Assembly: GCF_900454835.1 (NCBI RefSeq)
Contig: NZ_UGTM01000002.1
Span: forward strand, 248,001 to 312,000
From: Prevotella denticola
GTDB taxonomy: Bacteria; Bacteroidota; Bacteroidia; Bacteroidales; Bacteroidaceae
Length of the DNA stretch: 64,000 nt
Direction of reading: 5' to 3'
Both the position numbers and the translations under genes were made by a program. Below, one piece after another: positions 48,079 through 57,302 of this stretch (positions are counted from its first letter, which is position 1; each line of letters opens with the position of its first letter). The notes beneath the pieces were generated by a model. That model ran no database searches. It had not been told where the DNA came from and worked only from the letters and a program-made list of their open reading frames with translations.

Positions 48079-48630
48079 GTCTTCCGTAATACGCATGGAC
48101 AGGGAGTCAAGACAGCTCTCAACACACCCCCTCTCTTCTCAACGATCCCCCCCTCCCGCATCGGAGATGTGCTCCGTACAGCCTTCCCCCTTCCCGGAGA
48201 CAGAACCTGAAAGACATGAATCCTTACCTATTCGCAGTTATCACTGTCCGGCAAAACCTGAATGTCATGGATTTCTATGTGTAACTTCCTTTCAGCCGGC
48301 AATCTCTCATCGTCTTTGGAAAGGCAGCCCCCCTCATCAGAAAAGGTACGCTGACCTTCGGCATTTACCACAGGCGGTTTCCTACCGGGCGGCAGATTGC
48401 AGGTGTGCGGGCCCTCAACACGGCCGGTATTCACCGACAGCACGGCCAGTGTCGGGCATCAGCACGGCTGGAAGAAGATGGGTTTTGTTCCCGTCACTGT
48501 CATAAATATGGCAAAAGGAATGACCGGCTTATACTGAAAAAACTTACCAGACAGAAACAATTTGCAATCCAATCCATATAAAACAATAAAAAAAAGAGGG
48601 AAAAAGGTTTTTTCTTTTATAATTTATATC

Positions 48631-48638
48631 TATCTTTG
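48631..48638 (+). promoter_or_regulatory. -7 element upstream of the tandem-module secreted protein
   Basis: TATCTTTG matches TAnnTTTG in an AT-rich stretch; a T-run at about 48608-48613 lies where the -33 element should be. The leader would be about 135 bp. Confidence 0.6.
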
Positions 48639-48780
48639 CACCGGAGTGTCTGACAGCAGCCTGTTCCTCTTGCAGGCAGGCATCCACAAGAAGCTGTCTG
48701 CAATACATTCCACCAGGGAAGGCACTGCGAACAAAAAAATCACTGGTTCCCGATAGACAATCACAATCAAAACGTAATAT

Positions 48781-50379
48781 ATGAAACAGGTTTACTATTT
48801 CGTTTTCCTGGCGGTACTGGCACTGACATCAGCAGCCGCAAAGGCCGATACGCCCGTGAAAATCAAGGTGGACGATGCCGCCAGGGTGACTGTGAAAGTC
48901 AACTACGCACCTGTCGCCGTCGTCACCGGAACGAATACGGTGAATGTACCCCAGTACGGTTCGGTGCAGATCGAGGCCAGACAGGGCTTTTATCTGAAGA
49001 GCGTCACGAAGACGACCGGCGCAGGAGACGCCACTCAGCAGACCATCACCGGACTGACAAGCTGCAGCCTCTACATCTCCGAATCAGACCGGAATGCGAT
49101 GTTCACCGTCAAGAGCGGCGACCTGGAGGCCGCCCGCACAGGTTCGTGTACGGTGACGGTCGACCATGCCGCAAAGGTGAAGATGATGCGCTACGAGTCG
49201 CAGACCACCGTCGACCTGACGGACGGCGACAATACCGTGAAATGGATTCCCAACACGGAGAAGACCCTCGTCATCAGCAACAGGAACTATGGGGAAGCCC
49301 CTATATATAAGGTGGCGGTCGACGGACAGGACGTAGTGCCCTCTGACGGCCAGTACTTCGTCGTGCCCAGGCAGGGCAGCACCATCGTCATCACAGCCGG
49401 TTATCCCGATACAGACTGTCCGGTGACCTTCCAATTCAACGACGCTTCGGCAAAGGGTGTCCTGTCAGAAGTGACGGTCGACGGAACGGCAGTCAGCAAC
49501 TTCCTGGAGGCCGGCTTCACGGTGAAGGCCGGCTCGAAGCTGTCGCTGAAATTCGACAAGACGAACTATTCCCTCGATGCCTTCAAGGTGAACGGCACCC
49601 CCGTGACGGTCTACGGCACCTATGAACGCTACGTCAGAGAAGCCACCGCCTTCGACATCCAGGCGCACAGGTACGCCACCGTGAAGGCCACGCTGACCAT
49701 AGACAAGGCGGCCAACATCACCGCCTACGAGGGCCAGAGCTATGACAACAAGGTGATAACCCTCCGCGACGGAGAGAACACCCTCGAGCTGAGCGAGAAG
49801 AACAACCTCATCCAGCTGAAGCCCAACAGCGGCTGCAGGATCGAGTCGGTGAAGGCCGACGGCACGGCACAGTCGGCCGATTATGACGGAGCCTACAACA
49901 TAAGACTGACGGAGGGTATGAAGATCGACGTCACCACTTCGGCCGTCGTGTGCGACCAGAAGGCAACCGTCTTCATCGACGACATCAGCCTCGCCGGCTA
50001 CGGCTTCAACTTCTACCGTTCCGACCACAGCACCGTGCCGATGCAGACCGGCGAGAACACCGTGATGTTCTCGACCGACGACCATCACTTCCTGCTCGCA
50101 GCCTACGGCAACGACCTGGGCAAGATGGAAGTGAAACTGAACGACACGAAGCTCGCCCCCTCCTACCCCGGCGGCACCAGCTTCGAGTTCGACCTGAAGA
50201 ACAACGACCGCCTGGAGGTGTTCCTCAAGGGCGCCCCCACAGGCATCGGAACCATCGGACAGGCACGCGGCGGAGAGGCAGCAGTCTACCGCCTCGACGG
50301 CACACGCGTGCAGGGAACAGGCCTGTCCAAGGGAATATATATTATCAACGGTAAAAAAACAGCAATCAACAAGCGATGA
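48781..50379 (+). CDS. Secreted protein of tandem beta modules with a type IX-like tail
   Basis: A 532-residue protein. A Sec signal peptide (about 1-21) is followed by at least four related modules of about 75-90 residues. Each opens with a pattern like VTVDHAAKVKM or LTIDKAANITA and continues through a DG(D/E)NT(V/L) turn: about 25-100, 119-205, 300-385 and 395-470. The last 40 residues (VYRLDGTRVQGTGLSKGIYI) form a type IX sorting-type tail. No enzyme or binding motif is recognised. Its stop overlaps the start of the next gene by 4 bp, so it is translationally coupled to a secreted protease. It may be a surface adhesin, a scaffold or a protease partner. Confidence 0.72.
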   Translation: MKQVYYFVFLAVLALTSAAAKADTPVKIKVDDAARVTVKVNYAPVAVVTGTNTVNVPQYGSVQIEARQGFYLKSVTKTTGAGDATQQTITGLTSCSLYISESDRNAMFTVKSGDLEAARTGSCTVTVDHAAKVKMMRYESQTTVDLTDGDNTVKWIPNTEKTLVISNRNYGEAPIYKVAVDGQDVVPSDGQYFVVPRQGSTIVITAGYPDTDCPVTFQFNDASAKGVLSEVTVDGTAVSNFLEAGFTVKAGSKLSLKFDKTNYSLDAFKVNGTPVTVYGTYERYVREATAFDIQAHRYATVKATLTIDKAANITAYEGQSYDNKVITLRDGENTLELSEKNNLIQLKPNSGCRIESVKADGTAQSADYDGAYNIRLTEGMKIDVTTSAVVCDQKATVFIDDISLAGYGFNFYRSDHSTVPMQTGENTVMFSTDDHHFLLAAYGNDLGKMEVKLNDTKLAPSYPGGTSFEFDLKNNDRLEVFLKGAPTGIGTIGQARGGEAAVYRLDGTRVQGTGLSKGIYIINGKKTAINKR

Positions 50380-52751
50380 GAAAGATTCTACTCACAGCAT
50401 TCTGTGCCGCTCTCGCAGCCGCAGCCTTCGGACAGTCGAAGCTCGACCTGCAGAGCCAGATGGAGCTGTACAGGCTCCGCAACACGTCCATCCCCACCTA
50501 CAACAGCCGCACCCGCACGTTCGAGCGGCGGCAGAGTGTCCCGCAGAACACGATGGCAATGATCGAACTCAAGAACGGCAACGGCCGTGCAGAGCTCGAG
50601 GCAGAGGGCGTGACAGTACTGCGTATGCGCGGCGGCATCGCCATCGCCGTCGTTCCCCTGGCCGATGTCGAGCGCATCTCGGCCCTGAAATGCGTCCACC
50701 GCATGGAGCTGCCGCGCCGTATGTACCAGAAGATGGACATCGTCCGCAAGGAAATCGGCGTCGACAAGATCCACCAGGGCATCGACCTGCCGCAGGCCTA
50801 TACCGGCAAGGGAGTCGTGACGGGCATCGTCGACGGCGGCATCGACCCGAACCACATCAACTTCCTCAAGCCCGACGGCACGACCCGCTTCGGCTACATC
50901 AGCAAGATCACCGCAAGCCAGCAGGACCCCAAAGGTTACCAATACGACAACTACTACCCGCGCGCCGTGCTCGACACGATGAAGAACAAGGCGGACAGCT
51001 ACGCCATCGAAGACTTCACGACCGACAACAACACCAACTTCCACGGCACGCACACAACGGGCATCATGGCCGGCGGGTACAAGGGCGACATCACCTATGC
51101 CGTGACCGAGGACAACGACGTCTCCCACAACGTGCAGAAGCCCAACCCCTTCTACGGCTGTGCCACGGAGTCGGAGATCGTGGCTTCCTGCGGCGACCTG
51201 CGCGACCAGTACATCGCATTCGGTGTCGACGATGCCGTGCAGTATGCGCTCCTGTCAGGCAAGGAGCCCAAGCCCTGCGTCATCAACCTGTCGCTGGGCA
51301 GCAACCTCGGCGCACACGACTCCACCAGCGTGATGAACAGGTTTCTGGCCGAAGAGGGCAAGCACGCCATCATCTGCGTGGCGGCCGGCAACGAAGCCGA
51401 CCGTGCCGTGGCCCTGAAGAAGACCTTCACCGATGCCGGCGAGACCGTCAAGACCTTCCTCACGCCGATGCAGACAGGGGAGCTTCCGTCGGGCAAGAAG
51501 ACCTACTACAACCTCCGCAACGGACAGATTGCCGCCTACAGCAACGACAGCACCGAATTCGAATTCCAGATCGTCGTGACCAATACGAGGCGCAACAACC
51601 GTGCCGCCGTACGCATCCCCGTGCTGACGAACTCGAACGGACAGGCGACGACCTACGCCTCCGGCGGCGACTACTCCATGACGGGGGCCGTCATCAACCA
51701 GACCTTCGCCAAGGCTTTCGACGGCTACGTCAGCGTGGCATCGATGAAAGATCCCGAGACAGGACGCTACTATGCCATGGCGGAAATCATGACCAGCGAC
51801 AACCAGACGACCAACAAGGACGGCAACTACAAGCTGTCACTGGAAATCAAGAGCAAGGAAGCCGGGCAGCGCGTCGATGTCTACGGCGACGCACAGCACA
51901 TCTACTTCGACGACAACCAGCAGGTGGGATTCGTCAGCGGAACACGCAACGGATCGATCAGCGACATGGCCTGTGCGGCGAACATCATCACCGTAGGCAG
52001 CTACAACGTGCGCAACCACTGGCCTTCCATCGACGGATTCGTCTACGGATACAACAAGAAAGGGCAGGAAGACGACTTCCCCGCAGGCGAGGCATCCCGC
52101 TTCTCGTCGTTCGGCACGCTGGCCGACGGCCGGAACCTGCCGCTCGTCTGTGCGCCGGGAGCGTCCGTCATCTCTTCGGTGAACACCTACGCCGTGGAGA
52201 ACCCCGACCTGGGCTACACGCAGGCGGCCCTGCAGGGCAAGCTGACGAAAGGCAAGAAGACCTATTACTGGCACCAGTCGCTCGGCACGTCGATGGCCAC
52301 GCCGGTCGTCGCCGGAGCCATCGCCCTGTGGCTGGAGGCGAACCCGAAGCTGACCTGCAAGGATGTCGAACGCATCATCAGGGAGACCGCCCGCAAGGAC
52401 GACTTCGTGAAGAACACCGGCGACCCGGTACAGTGGGGGGCCGGCAAGTTCGATGCCTACGCCGGACTGAAGCAGGTGCTGCGCGAGAAACAGTCCGCCG
52501 GCATCAGCGGCGTGAAGACAGCCGGCAACCGGGAGACGCCTGTCATCACGATGACGGGGGAGCGTTCGTTCGATGTCTTCCTCGCCGGTGCGGCACCGCT
52601 CACGGTGCGTGTCTACTCGCCCGGCGGCCAGCTTGTCCACGTGCAATCGGCACAGGGCGACGAGACCAGCGTCAACGCCTCCGCCTGGCAGAAGGGTGTC
52701 TATCTCATCCAGGTGAACGGCAGCAAGGCACAGCGCATCGTCATCTATTAA
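50376..52751 (+). CDS. Secreted subtilisin-like (S8) serine protease with a type IX-like tail
   Basis: A 791-residue protease. After a signal peptide (about 1-19) comes an inhibitor-like pro-region to about residue 140. The catalytic domain follows, with Asp153 (GIVDGGID), His223 (NFHGTHTTG) and Ser639 (LGTSMATPVV). Some 400 residues separate His and Ser, far more than in a minimal subtilisin, so a beta-rich insertion of about 200 residues (roughly 370-540) interrupts the fold. The C-terminal 80 residues (VRVYSPGGQLVHVQ ... KGVYLIQVNG) look like a type IX sorting tail. It overlaps the previous gene by ATGA, suggesting fixed stoichiometry. Confidence 0.92.
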   Translation: MRKILLTAFCAALAAAAFGQSKLDLQSQMELYRLRNTSIPTYNSRTRTFERRQSVPQNTMAMIELKNGNGRAELEAEGVTVLRMRGGIAIAVVPLADVERISALKCVHRMELPRRMYQKMDIVRKEIGVDKIHQGIDLPQAYTGKGVVTGIVDGGIDPNHINFLKPDGTTRFGYISKITASQQDPKGYQYDNYYPRAVLDTMKNKADSYAIEDFTTDNNTNFHGTHTTGIMAGGYKGDITYAVTEDNDVSHNVQKPNPFYGCATESEIVASCGDLRDQYIAFGVDDAVQYALLSGKEPKPCVINLSLGSNLGAHDSTSVMNRFLAEEGKHAIICVAAGNEADRAVALKKTFTDAGETVKTFLTPMQTGELPSGKKTYYNLRNGQIAAYSNDSTEFEFQIVVTNTRRNNRAAVRIPVLTNSNGQATTYASGGDYSMTGAVINQTFAKAFDGYVSVASMKDPETGRYYAMAEIMTSDNQTTNKDGNYKLSLEIKSKEAGQRVDVYGDAQHIYFDDNQQVGFVSGTRNGSISDMACAANIITVGSYNVRNHWPSIDGFVYGYNKKGQEDDFPAGEASRFSSFGTLADGRNLPLVCAPGASVISSVNTYAVENPDLGYTQAALQGKLTKGKKTYYWHQSLGTSMATPVVAGAIALWLEANPKLTCKDVERIIRETARKDDFVKNTGDPVQWGAGKFDAYAGLKQVLREKQSAGISGVKTAGNRETPVITMTGERSFDVFLAGAAPLTVRVYSPGGQLVHVQSAQGDETSVNASAWQKGVYLIQVNGSKAQRIVIY

Positions 52752-53062
52752 ACGGCAGCTCCCTGCCGCTCAGAGATTCTGTAATGAAAATTCAGAACTC
52801 AAAGCACAGAACAAAGTCAGTGGAGAAGCAAGAGGGCGTTGCCTGCCTTCCAAGTAAGGCCTGACAGCACGTCGGGCAAGGCCTGATTGACGTGCAGACG
52901 AGGCCCTCTTGCCATGCAACTGAGCACCTTTTCCGCACAGGGATTCAATCTGCTGTGAACCAGTAGGTTGCAGTCGCCGGAATCTTCACTTCCCGCCGAG
53001 CGGTTACCCGTTCCCCGGCTGAGACATAAAAAATCGGAATTAAATATTATTTACCAAATCGT
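52752..53062. other. Intergenic region with dispersed repeat copy D
   Basis: It contains a 6-bp GC hairpin right after the protease stop (52754-52769) and repeat copy D (52851-52932). No convincing -7 element was found before the LRR gene. Confidence 0.55.
52851..52932 (+). repeat. 22-bp-unit dispersed repeat, copy D
   Basis: Three exact 22-bp units (52851, 52873, 52895) carry diverged cores such as CAAGTAAGGCCTGACAG. The tail is CAACTGAGCACCTTTT (52917-52932). Confidence 0.8.
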
Positions 53063-56000
53063 ATGAAGAAAAAGTTTACTTTCCTGCCGTCAGTCTTTCT
53101 GTTGCTGATGGCGATGCTGTGGAGCTCCGCCGCCGTGCATGCACAGGAAGAGCAGCTCATCAGGTTCCACACCAACGTGCCCGCCAAGGCGAAAAGCAGC
53201 GGCATAGCGGCACAGGTCTCCTTCGTGCTCGGTGCGACGGACCAGGACATGACCGTCAGCATCGACTGTGGAGCCGGCGAACAGGAGTTCGACGTGAAGA
53301 AGGCCAAGGTAGAGTCGGATAACGGCGACATCTCCATCAAAGGCTCGCTCTTCACCGGCACGGTCTCCGACGAAGGATGGGTGACCATCACCGGCGACCC
53401 CGACAACCTCTACTTCTTCAATGCCTCGGGCAACGAAATCGACCAGATCGAGTTCAGCAGCAACCTCAAGCTCCATGTGCTCAACCTGGAACACAATGCG
53501 CTGAACGCACTCAACATCGACCGCCTGCAGACGCTGAACGTCATCTACCTGCAGGACAACCTCTTCACGAAGTCCACACCGCTGATGATCGGCAGCATGC
53601 CGGAACTCGTCGTGCTGGAGATTCCGCAGATCGGACACCTCTCCCCGGACTTCACGCTCCGCAACTTCCCCAAGCTCCGCTCCTTCGACGCCTACCACAC
53701 GCTGGGACTGAAGACCGTCGACCCGACCGCCTGCCCCAAGCTGCAGCGGCTGAGTCTCGACATGACGAGCGTGGAATCGGTCGACCTCTCGCAGAACCCC
53801 GAGCTGCAGATCCTGAACGTCGGCGACTCACGGGTGAAGACGCTCGACCTCAGCCACAACCCGAAGATCACACAGCTTTACATCTCCCACTCCTCCGGTA
53901 CGGTGAACACGGACGTGAAGTTCGACAACATCGACGTGACGCACTGTCCGGAGCTATACTACTTCTACTGCGGCGGCAACAACCTCAAGACGCTCGACCT
54001 CAGCCAGAACCCCAGACTCTTCACCCTCTCGTGCGACCGCAACCTGCTGCACAGCCTCGACGTGAGCCACAACCCCGACCTCTACAGCGTCAACGTGCGC
54101 TACAATTACATGGACTTCGCCACGCTCCCCTGGCCGGGCAACTGGTTCGAGTACTACCACGAGCAGAACCCGATGGAGCTGAACGACACCTACAAGGTGG
54201 GCGATGTCATCGACCTCAGCAGCCGTGTGCTCCGCGCGAAGACGACCACGCAGGGACGGCTCTTCCGTGTCCCGAAGAAGGACCCGACGAAGCCCGTCGA
54301 GCTGGACGACACCTATTATGAATACAAGGACGGCAAGGTGACGCTGAAGAAGGCACTCGACGACGAGGTCTTCGTACAGTACACCAACAGCGTCCTCAAG
54401 GCCTACCCCATCCGTACGGAGAACTTCCGGGTGAAGACCGCCGAAGACTTCGGAAAGGACGTGAAGGCCATTGAGCTGTCAAGCCTCGGCTCGGAAGGCT
54501 CGCCGGTGAAGATGTCCGTCGGCATCCTCGGCGCGACGGAAGACAAGCCGGTCACGGTGAAGGTCGACCTGGGCAGCGGCGAGACGAAGCCGCTCAAGGT
54601 GACTTCCGAACATCCCGCAACTGCGAACATCAATGACGTGCGCACGGGATCGGGCAACATCATCGTCTACGTGCCGCAGGACCATTACGTGACGACGCTC
54701 GAGTCCGACGGACAGTACATCGACAACATCGACCTCTCCGCACTGACCGAACTCCGCACGCTCTCGCTCCGGAACGCCGGCCTGACCGCCATCGACATGG
54801 GCTACAACAACAAGCTCGAGAAGCTCGACCTCTCCGGCAACAGCCTCCGGTTCGTCGACCTCCGCGGACCGTCGTCCTACTTCTACAAGAGCAAGCTCGC
54901 CGACATCGACCTGAGCCACAACCAGCTGGACTCCATCCGCTTCAACGACCTCTATGCCGTGCGCCGGCTCAACGTCAGCCACAACAACCTGGAGAAGCTG
55001 GATGTGTCTGATGCCGACAACCTGCGTACGCTCGACCTGTCGTACAACAAGTTCACACGTGTCCTGCTGAACCACAGCGAGCTCATCGAGGACATCAACG
55101 TGTCGAACAATGAACTCGACGAGGTGAAGATTCCGCCGGTCGCACCGGTCGCAAAGCTCAACGTCAGCGGCAACCGCTTCACGCTGGGCAATATGCCTTC
55201 CGACTTCGGACTGCCGCAGGGCAGGTTCATCTACGCACCGCAGCATATCCTGCAGATTTCCACCTCCTCGCCGGGCATCGACCTCTCCGAACAGAACATC
55301 ACACGGAACGGTGCCAAGACGCAGTTCGTATGGAAGAAGAAGGGCGGAGAGACGCTGAAGCTGGGCACCGACTACACCCTCACGGACGGGTCGGCGAAGT
55401 TCCTCAACCTCGCACTCGACTCCATCTACTGCGAGATGACCCATCCGGGCTATCCCGACTTCAAGGGTGCCGACGTCTTCAAGACGACCTGCGTGCATCC
55501 GATCGCCATGCCGCAGCACGAGCTGGCATCGTTCACGACGGTCAGCAAGACGGACAGCGTGCAGCTCTCTCTGGCCAGCTACGTGCCGGGCAAGTCGGTC
55601 TACTTCGAGTGGAACGGCGACGGCAACGTGACCCAGTACACCCTCGGGACGGCCTACAAGCTCTTCCGCGCCAAGTCGAAGGAGAACACGAAAGTGCGTG
55701 TGCTCGTAGCCGAGGCCGACGACAAGCTCAAGATCTTCAGCGTGTCGAACGTCAAGATGAGCCAGGCCGACCTCTCGGGGCTGAAAGATGCCAAGCTCAT
55801 CACGCTGGCGAATACAGGGCTGGAGCACATCACGCTTCCTGCCGCAGCACCCGGCCTGACCGACCTGAACCTCGACGGCAACGAGCTGAGCGAGATCGAC
55901 CTTACGAAGTTCCCGAAACTCTTCTCACTCTCGCTGGTCGGCAACAAGTTCCAGACCTTCGACCTCTCACAGGCGAAGAACCTCAGACTGGCCTATCTCT

Positions 56001-56773
56001 CGAGCAACAAGATGACCAGCGTCAGCCTCGACAACCCGAACCTCTGGAACCTCGACCTGAGCAACAATGAGCTGGAAAGCGTGTCGCTCGACAGGCTCCC
56101 GGCACTGGAACAGCTCTGGCTGAACGCCAACAAGCTGACGAAAGTAGACGTGTCGCAATGCCCGAATCTGTCGGTATTGAACATCGTCGGCAACCGTCTG
56201 AAGTTCTCAACCATGCCGCTGCCGAGCAACAACGGCAGACCGTTCAACCGGTATTCCTACAACCTCCAGGCACCGCTCGATGTCAAGTGTGTCGACGGAA
56301 AGGTCGACCTCAGCTCCGAGGCCGTCGTAGGCGGTGAACCGACTACCTACCGATGGTTCGACGGCAACGTACAGTATGTGGACGGCGAACTGCAGGGCGA
56401 GGAGCTGACCGCCGGTGACGAGTACACGGTCGAGAACGGTGTTACCACGCTGAAACTCAACAAGAAGTTCACAAAGCTCGTCTGCGTGCTGGCCAACGGC
56501 AACTTCCCCAATGCGCTCCTGTACACGAACTACATCGAGTTCACGCCGACCGGCATCGATGATGTCCATGCCGGCGAGGACGTGAAGGTACAGCTCACCG
56601 ACGGCGGCATCACCGTCCTCGGTGCAGGGAAGCACACTGTCGCCGTCTACACCATCGACGGCAAGGTGGCTTACCAGGGCAAGGCTGCCGGCGATGCAGT
56701 CCGTATCGCCCTGCCCCGCGGCACCTACATCGTACGTGTGGGCAACAAGGCTGCCAAGGTAGGCGTAAGATAA
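53063..56773 (+). CDS. Large secreted leucine-rich-repeat protein with threefold architecture
   Basis: A 1236-residue protein with a signal peptide (about 1-28). Three successive blocks, each a beta lead-in followed by 21-22-residue leucine-rich repeats (pattern LxxLDLSxNxLxxV), a cap ending near a FxxxPLP-like segment, and an Ig-like domain. The blocks span roughly 30-470, 480-825 and 830-1160. The lead-ins share the segment VLGATDQDMTVSIDCGAGE / ILGATEDKPVTVKVDLGSGE between blocks 1 and 2. The final 70 residues (VAVYTIDGKVAYQG ... RGTYIVRVG) form a type IX-like sorting tail. LRR proteins of this kind usually bind host or bacterial partners at the surface; no partner is known here. Confidence 0.85.
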   Translation: MKKKFTFLPSVFLLLMAMLWSSAAVHAQEEQLIRFHTNVPAKAKSSGIAAQVSFVLGATDQDMTVSIDCGAGEQEFDVKKAKVESDNGDISIKGSLFTGTVSDEGWVTITGDPDNLYFFNASGNEIDQIEFSSNLKLHVLNLEHNALNALNIDRLQTLNVIYLQDNLFTKSTPLMIGSMPELVVLEIPQIGHLSPDFTLRNFPKLRSFDAYHTLGLKTVDPTACPKLQRLSLDMTSVESVDLSQNPELQILNVGDSRVKTLDLSHNPKITQLYISHSSGTVNTDVKFDNIDVTHCPELYYFYCGGNNLKTLDLSQNPRLFTLSCDRNLLHSLDVSHNPDLYSVNVRYNYMDFATLPWPGNWFEYYHEQNPMELNDTYKVGDVIDLSSRVLRAKTTTQGRLFRVPKKDPTKPVELDDTYYEYKDGKVTLKKALDDEVFVQYTNSVLKAYPIRTENFRVKTAEDFGKDVKAIELSSLGSEGSPVKMSVGILGATEDKPVTVKVDLGSGETKPLKVTSEHPATANINDVRTGSGNIIVYVPQDHYVTTLESDGQYIDNIDLSALTELRTLSLRNAGLTAIDMGYNNKLEKLDLSGNSLRFVDLRGPSSYFYKSKLADIDLSHNQLDSIRFNDLYAVRRLNVSHNNLEKLDVSDADNLRTLDLSYNKFTRVLLNHSELIEDINVSNNELDEVKIPPVAPVAKLNVSGNRFTLGNMPSDFGLPQGRFIYAPQHILQISTSSPGIDLSEQNITRNGAKTQFVWKKKGGETLKLGTDYTLTDGSAKFLNLALDSIYCEMTHPGYPDFKGADVFKTTCVHPIAMPQHELASFTTVSKTDSVQLSLASYVPGKSVYFEWNGDGNVTQYTLGTAYKLFRAKSKENTKVRVLVAEADDKLKIFSVSNVKMSQADLSGLKDAKLITLANTGLEHITLPAAAPGLTDLNLDGNELSEIDLTKFPKLFSLSLVGNKFQTFDLSQAKNLRLAYLSSNKMTSVSLDNPNLWNLDLSNNELESVSLDRLPALEQLWLNANKLTKVDVSQCPNLSVLNIVGNRLKFSTMPLPSNNGRPFNRYSYNLQAPLDVKCVDGKVDLSSEAVVGGEPTTYRWFDGNVQYVDGELQGEELTAGDEYTVENGVTTLKLNKKFTKLVCVLANGNFPNALLYTNYIEFTPTGIDDVHAGEDVKVQLTDGGITVLGAGKHTVAVYTIDGKVAYQGKAAGDAVRIALPRGTYIVRVGNKAAKVGVR

Positions 56774-56780
56774 GCCACCC

Positions 56781-56840
56781 ATCATCGCCTATCATCGCTT
56801 ATCATCGCCTATCACTGCCCATCACCGCCCATCATCGCCT
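56781..56840 (+). repeat. 10-bp tandem array, copy 2
   Basis: Six 10-bp units of the form ATCAYYGCYY, starting 8 bp after the LRR gene stop, same unit type as at 20161. Confidence 0.85.
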
Positions 56841-56892
56841 ACCCCATCCCCTCTTTCGGAGGGGCTTGGGGAGGCTTCCCTCCCCCGTCATC

Positions 56893-56934
56893 CCCTCCCC
56901 AAGTCCTCTCCGAGCGATTTGGGGAGGGCTTTTT
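56893..56934 (+). terminator. Intrinsic terminator of the LRR gene
   Basis: CCCTCCCCAA (56893-56902) pairs with TTGGGGAGGG (56919-56928) over 10 bp, followed by CTTTTT. Confidence 0.85.
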
Positions 56935-57021
56935 AAAGTGTATCAGAAACCCTCCTCTGCTTAAAATTAACAACATATTACCCTATTTTTAAGAAGAAAT
57001 GTAATTTATTCTGTCAAAAAC

Positions 57022-57052
57022 TTGCATTCCCTCTAAATATTTATTAATTTTG
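57022..57052 (+). promoter_or_regulatory. Promoter of the second susC operon
   Basis: TTG at 57022-57024 and TAATTTTG at 57045-57052 are 20 bp apart. The leader to the ATG at 57303 is about 245 bp and carries array copy 3. Confidence 0.7.
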
Positions 57053-57170
57053 CAATCAGAAGGAGACGTAACCTTTAAAGTTTCCTAAGTAAACCGCGCA
57101 GCAGCCCTTACCATCCATCAGGGCTTCACATAAACCATATACGCTCCATCGCCCCCAATACCCAACACCC

Positions 57171-57222
57171 CACCATCGCTTATCATCGCCCACCATCGCT
57201 TATCATCCGCCTATCACCGCCT
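57171..57222 (+). repeat. 10-bp tandem array, copy 3 (in the susC leader)
   Basis: Units of the form YAYCATCGCY repeat about five times, the last ones slightly expanded. The array lies inside the predicted untranslated leader of the downstream susC gene. Confidence 0.75.
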
Positions 57223-57302
57223 CCCCCACCAGCCGGAAAGGGGTGCAGATTGAGAGAAACTGTTACACAACAATAATTCATTAACATTCAAGAAAGAGAT
57301 CT

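Larger units (their letters stand above)
47820..48780. other. Long intergenic region after rpiB
   Basis: About 960 bp. It holds a strong hairpin (48023-48064) and, from 48540, an AT-rich promoter region. Several overlapping open frames of 60-160 codons on both strands show no ribosome site or motif and are not supported as genes. Confidence 0.55.
56774..57302. other. Intergenic region with two 10-bp arrays, a terminator and the susC promoter
   Basis: From left: array copy 2 (56781-56840), a terminator (56893-56934), the susC promoter (57022-57052), a small hairpin (AGCCCT/AGGGCT, about 57102-57125) and array copy 3 (57171-57222). No supported gene is present. Confidence 0.7.

Noticed and set aside
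48020..48505. A 161-codon open frame on + after rpiB
   Set aside because: It starts inside the left arm of a terminator-like hairpin and has Pro/Ser/His-rich composition without motifs.
50690..52864. A 724-codon open frame on + overlapping the S8 protease in another frame
   Set aside because: The translation is Arg/His/Gln-rich low complexity, a shadow of GC-rich codons, while the other frame carries the full catalytic triad.
54479..55828. A 449-codon open frame on - inside the LRR gene
   Set aside because: Its sequence mirrors the LRR periodicity of the sense strand and has no independent feature.
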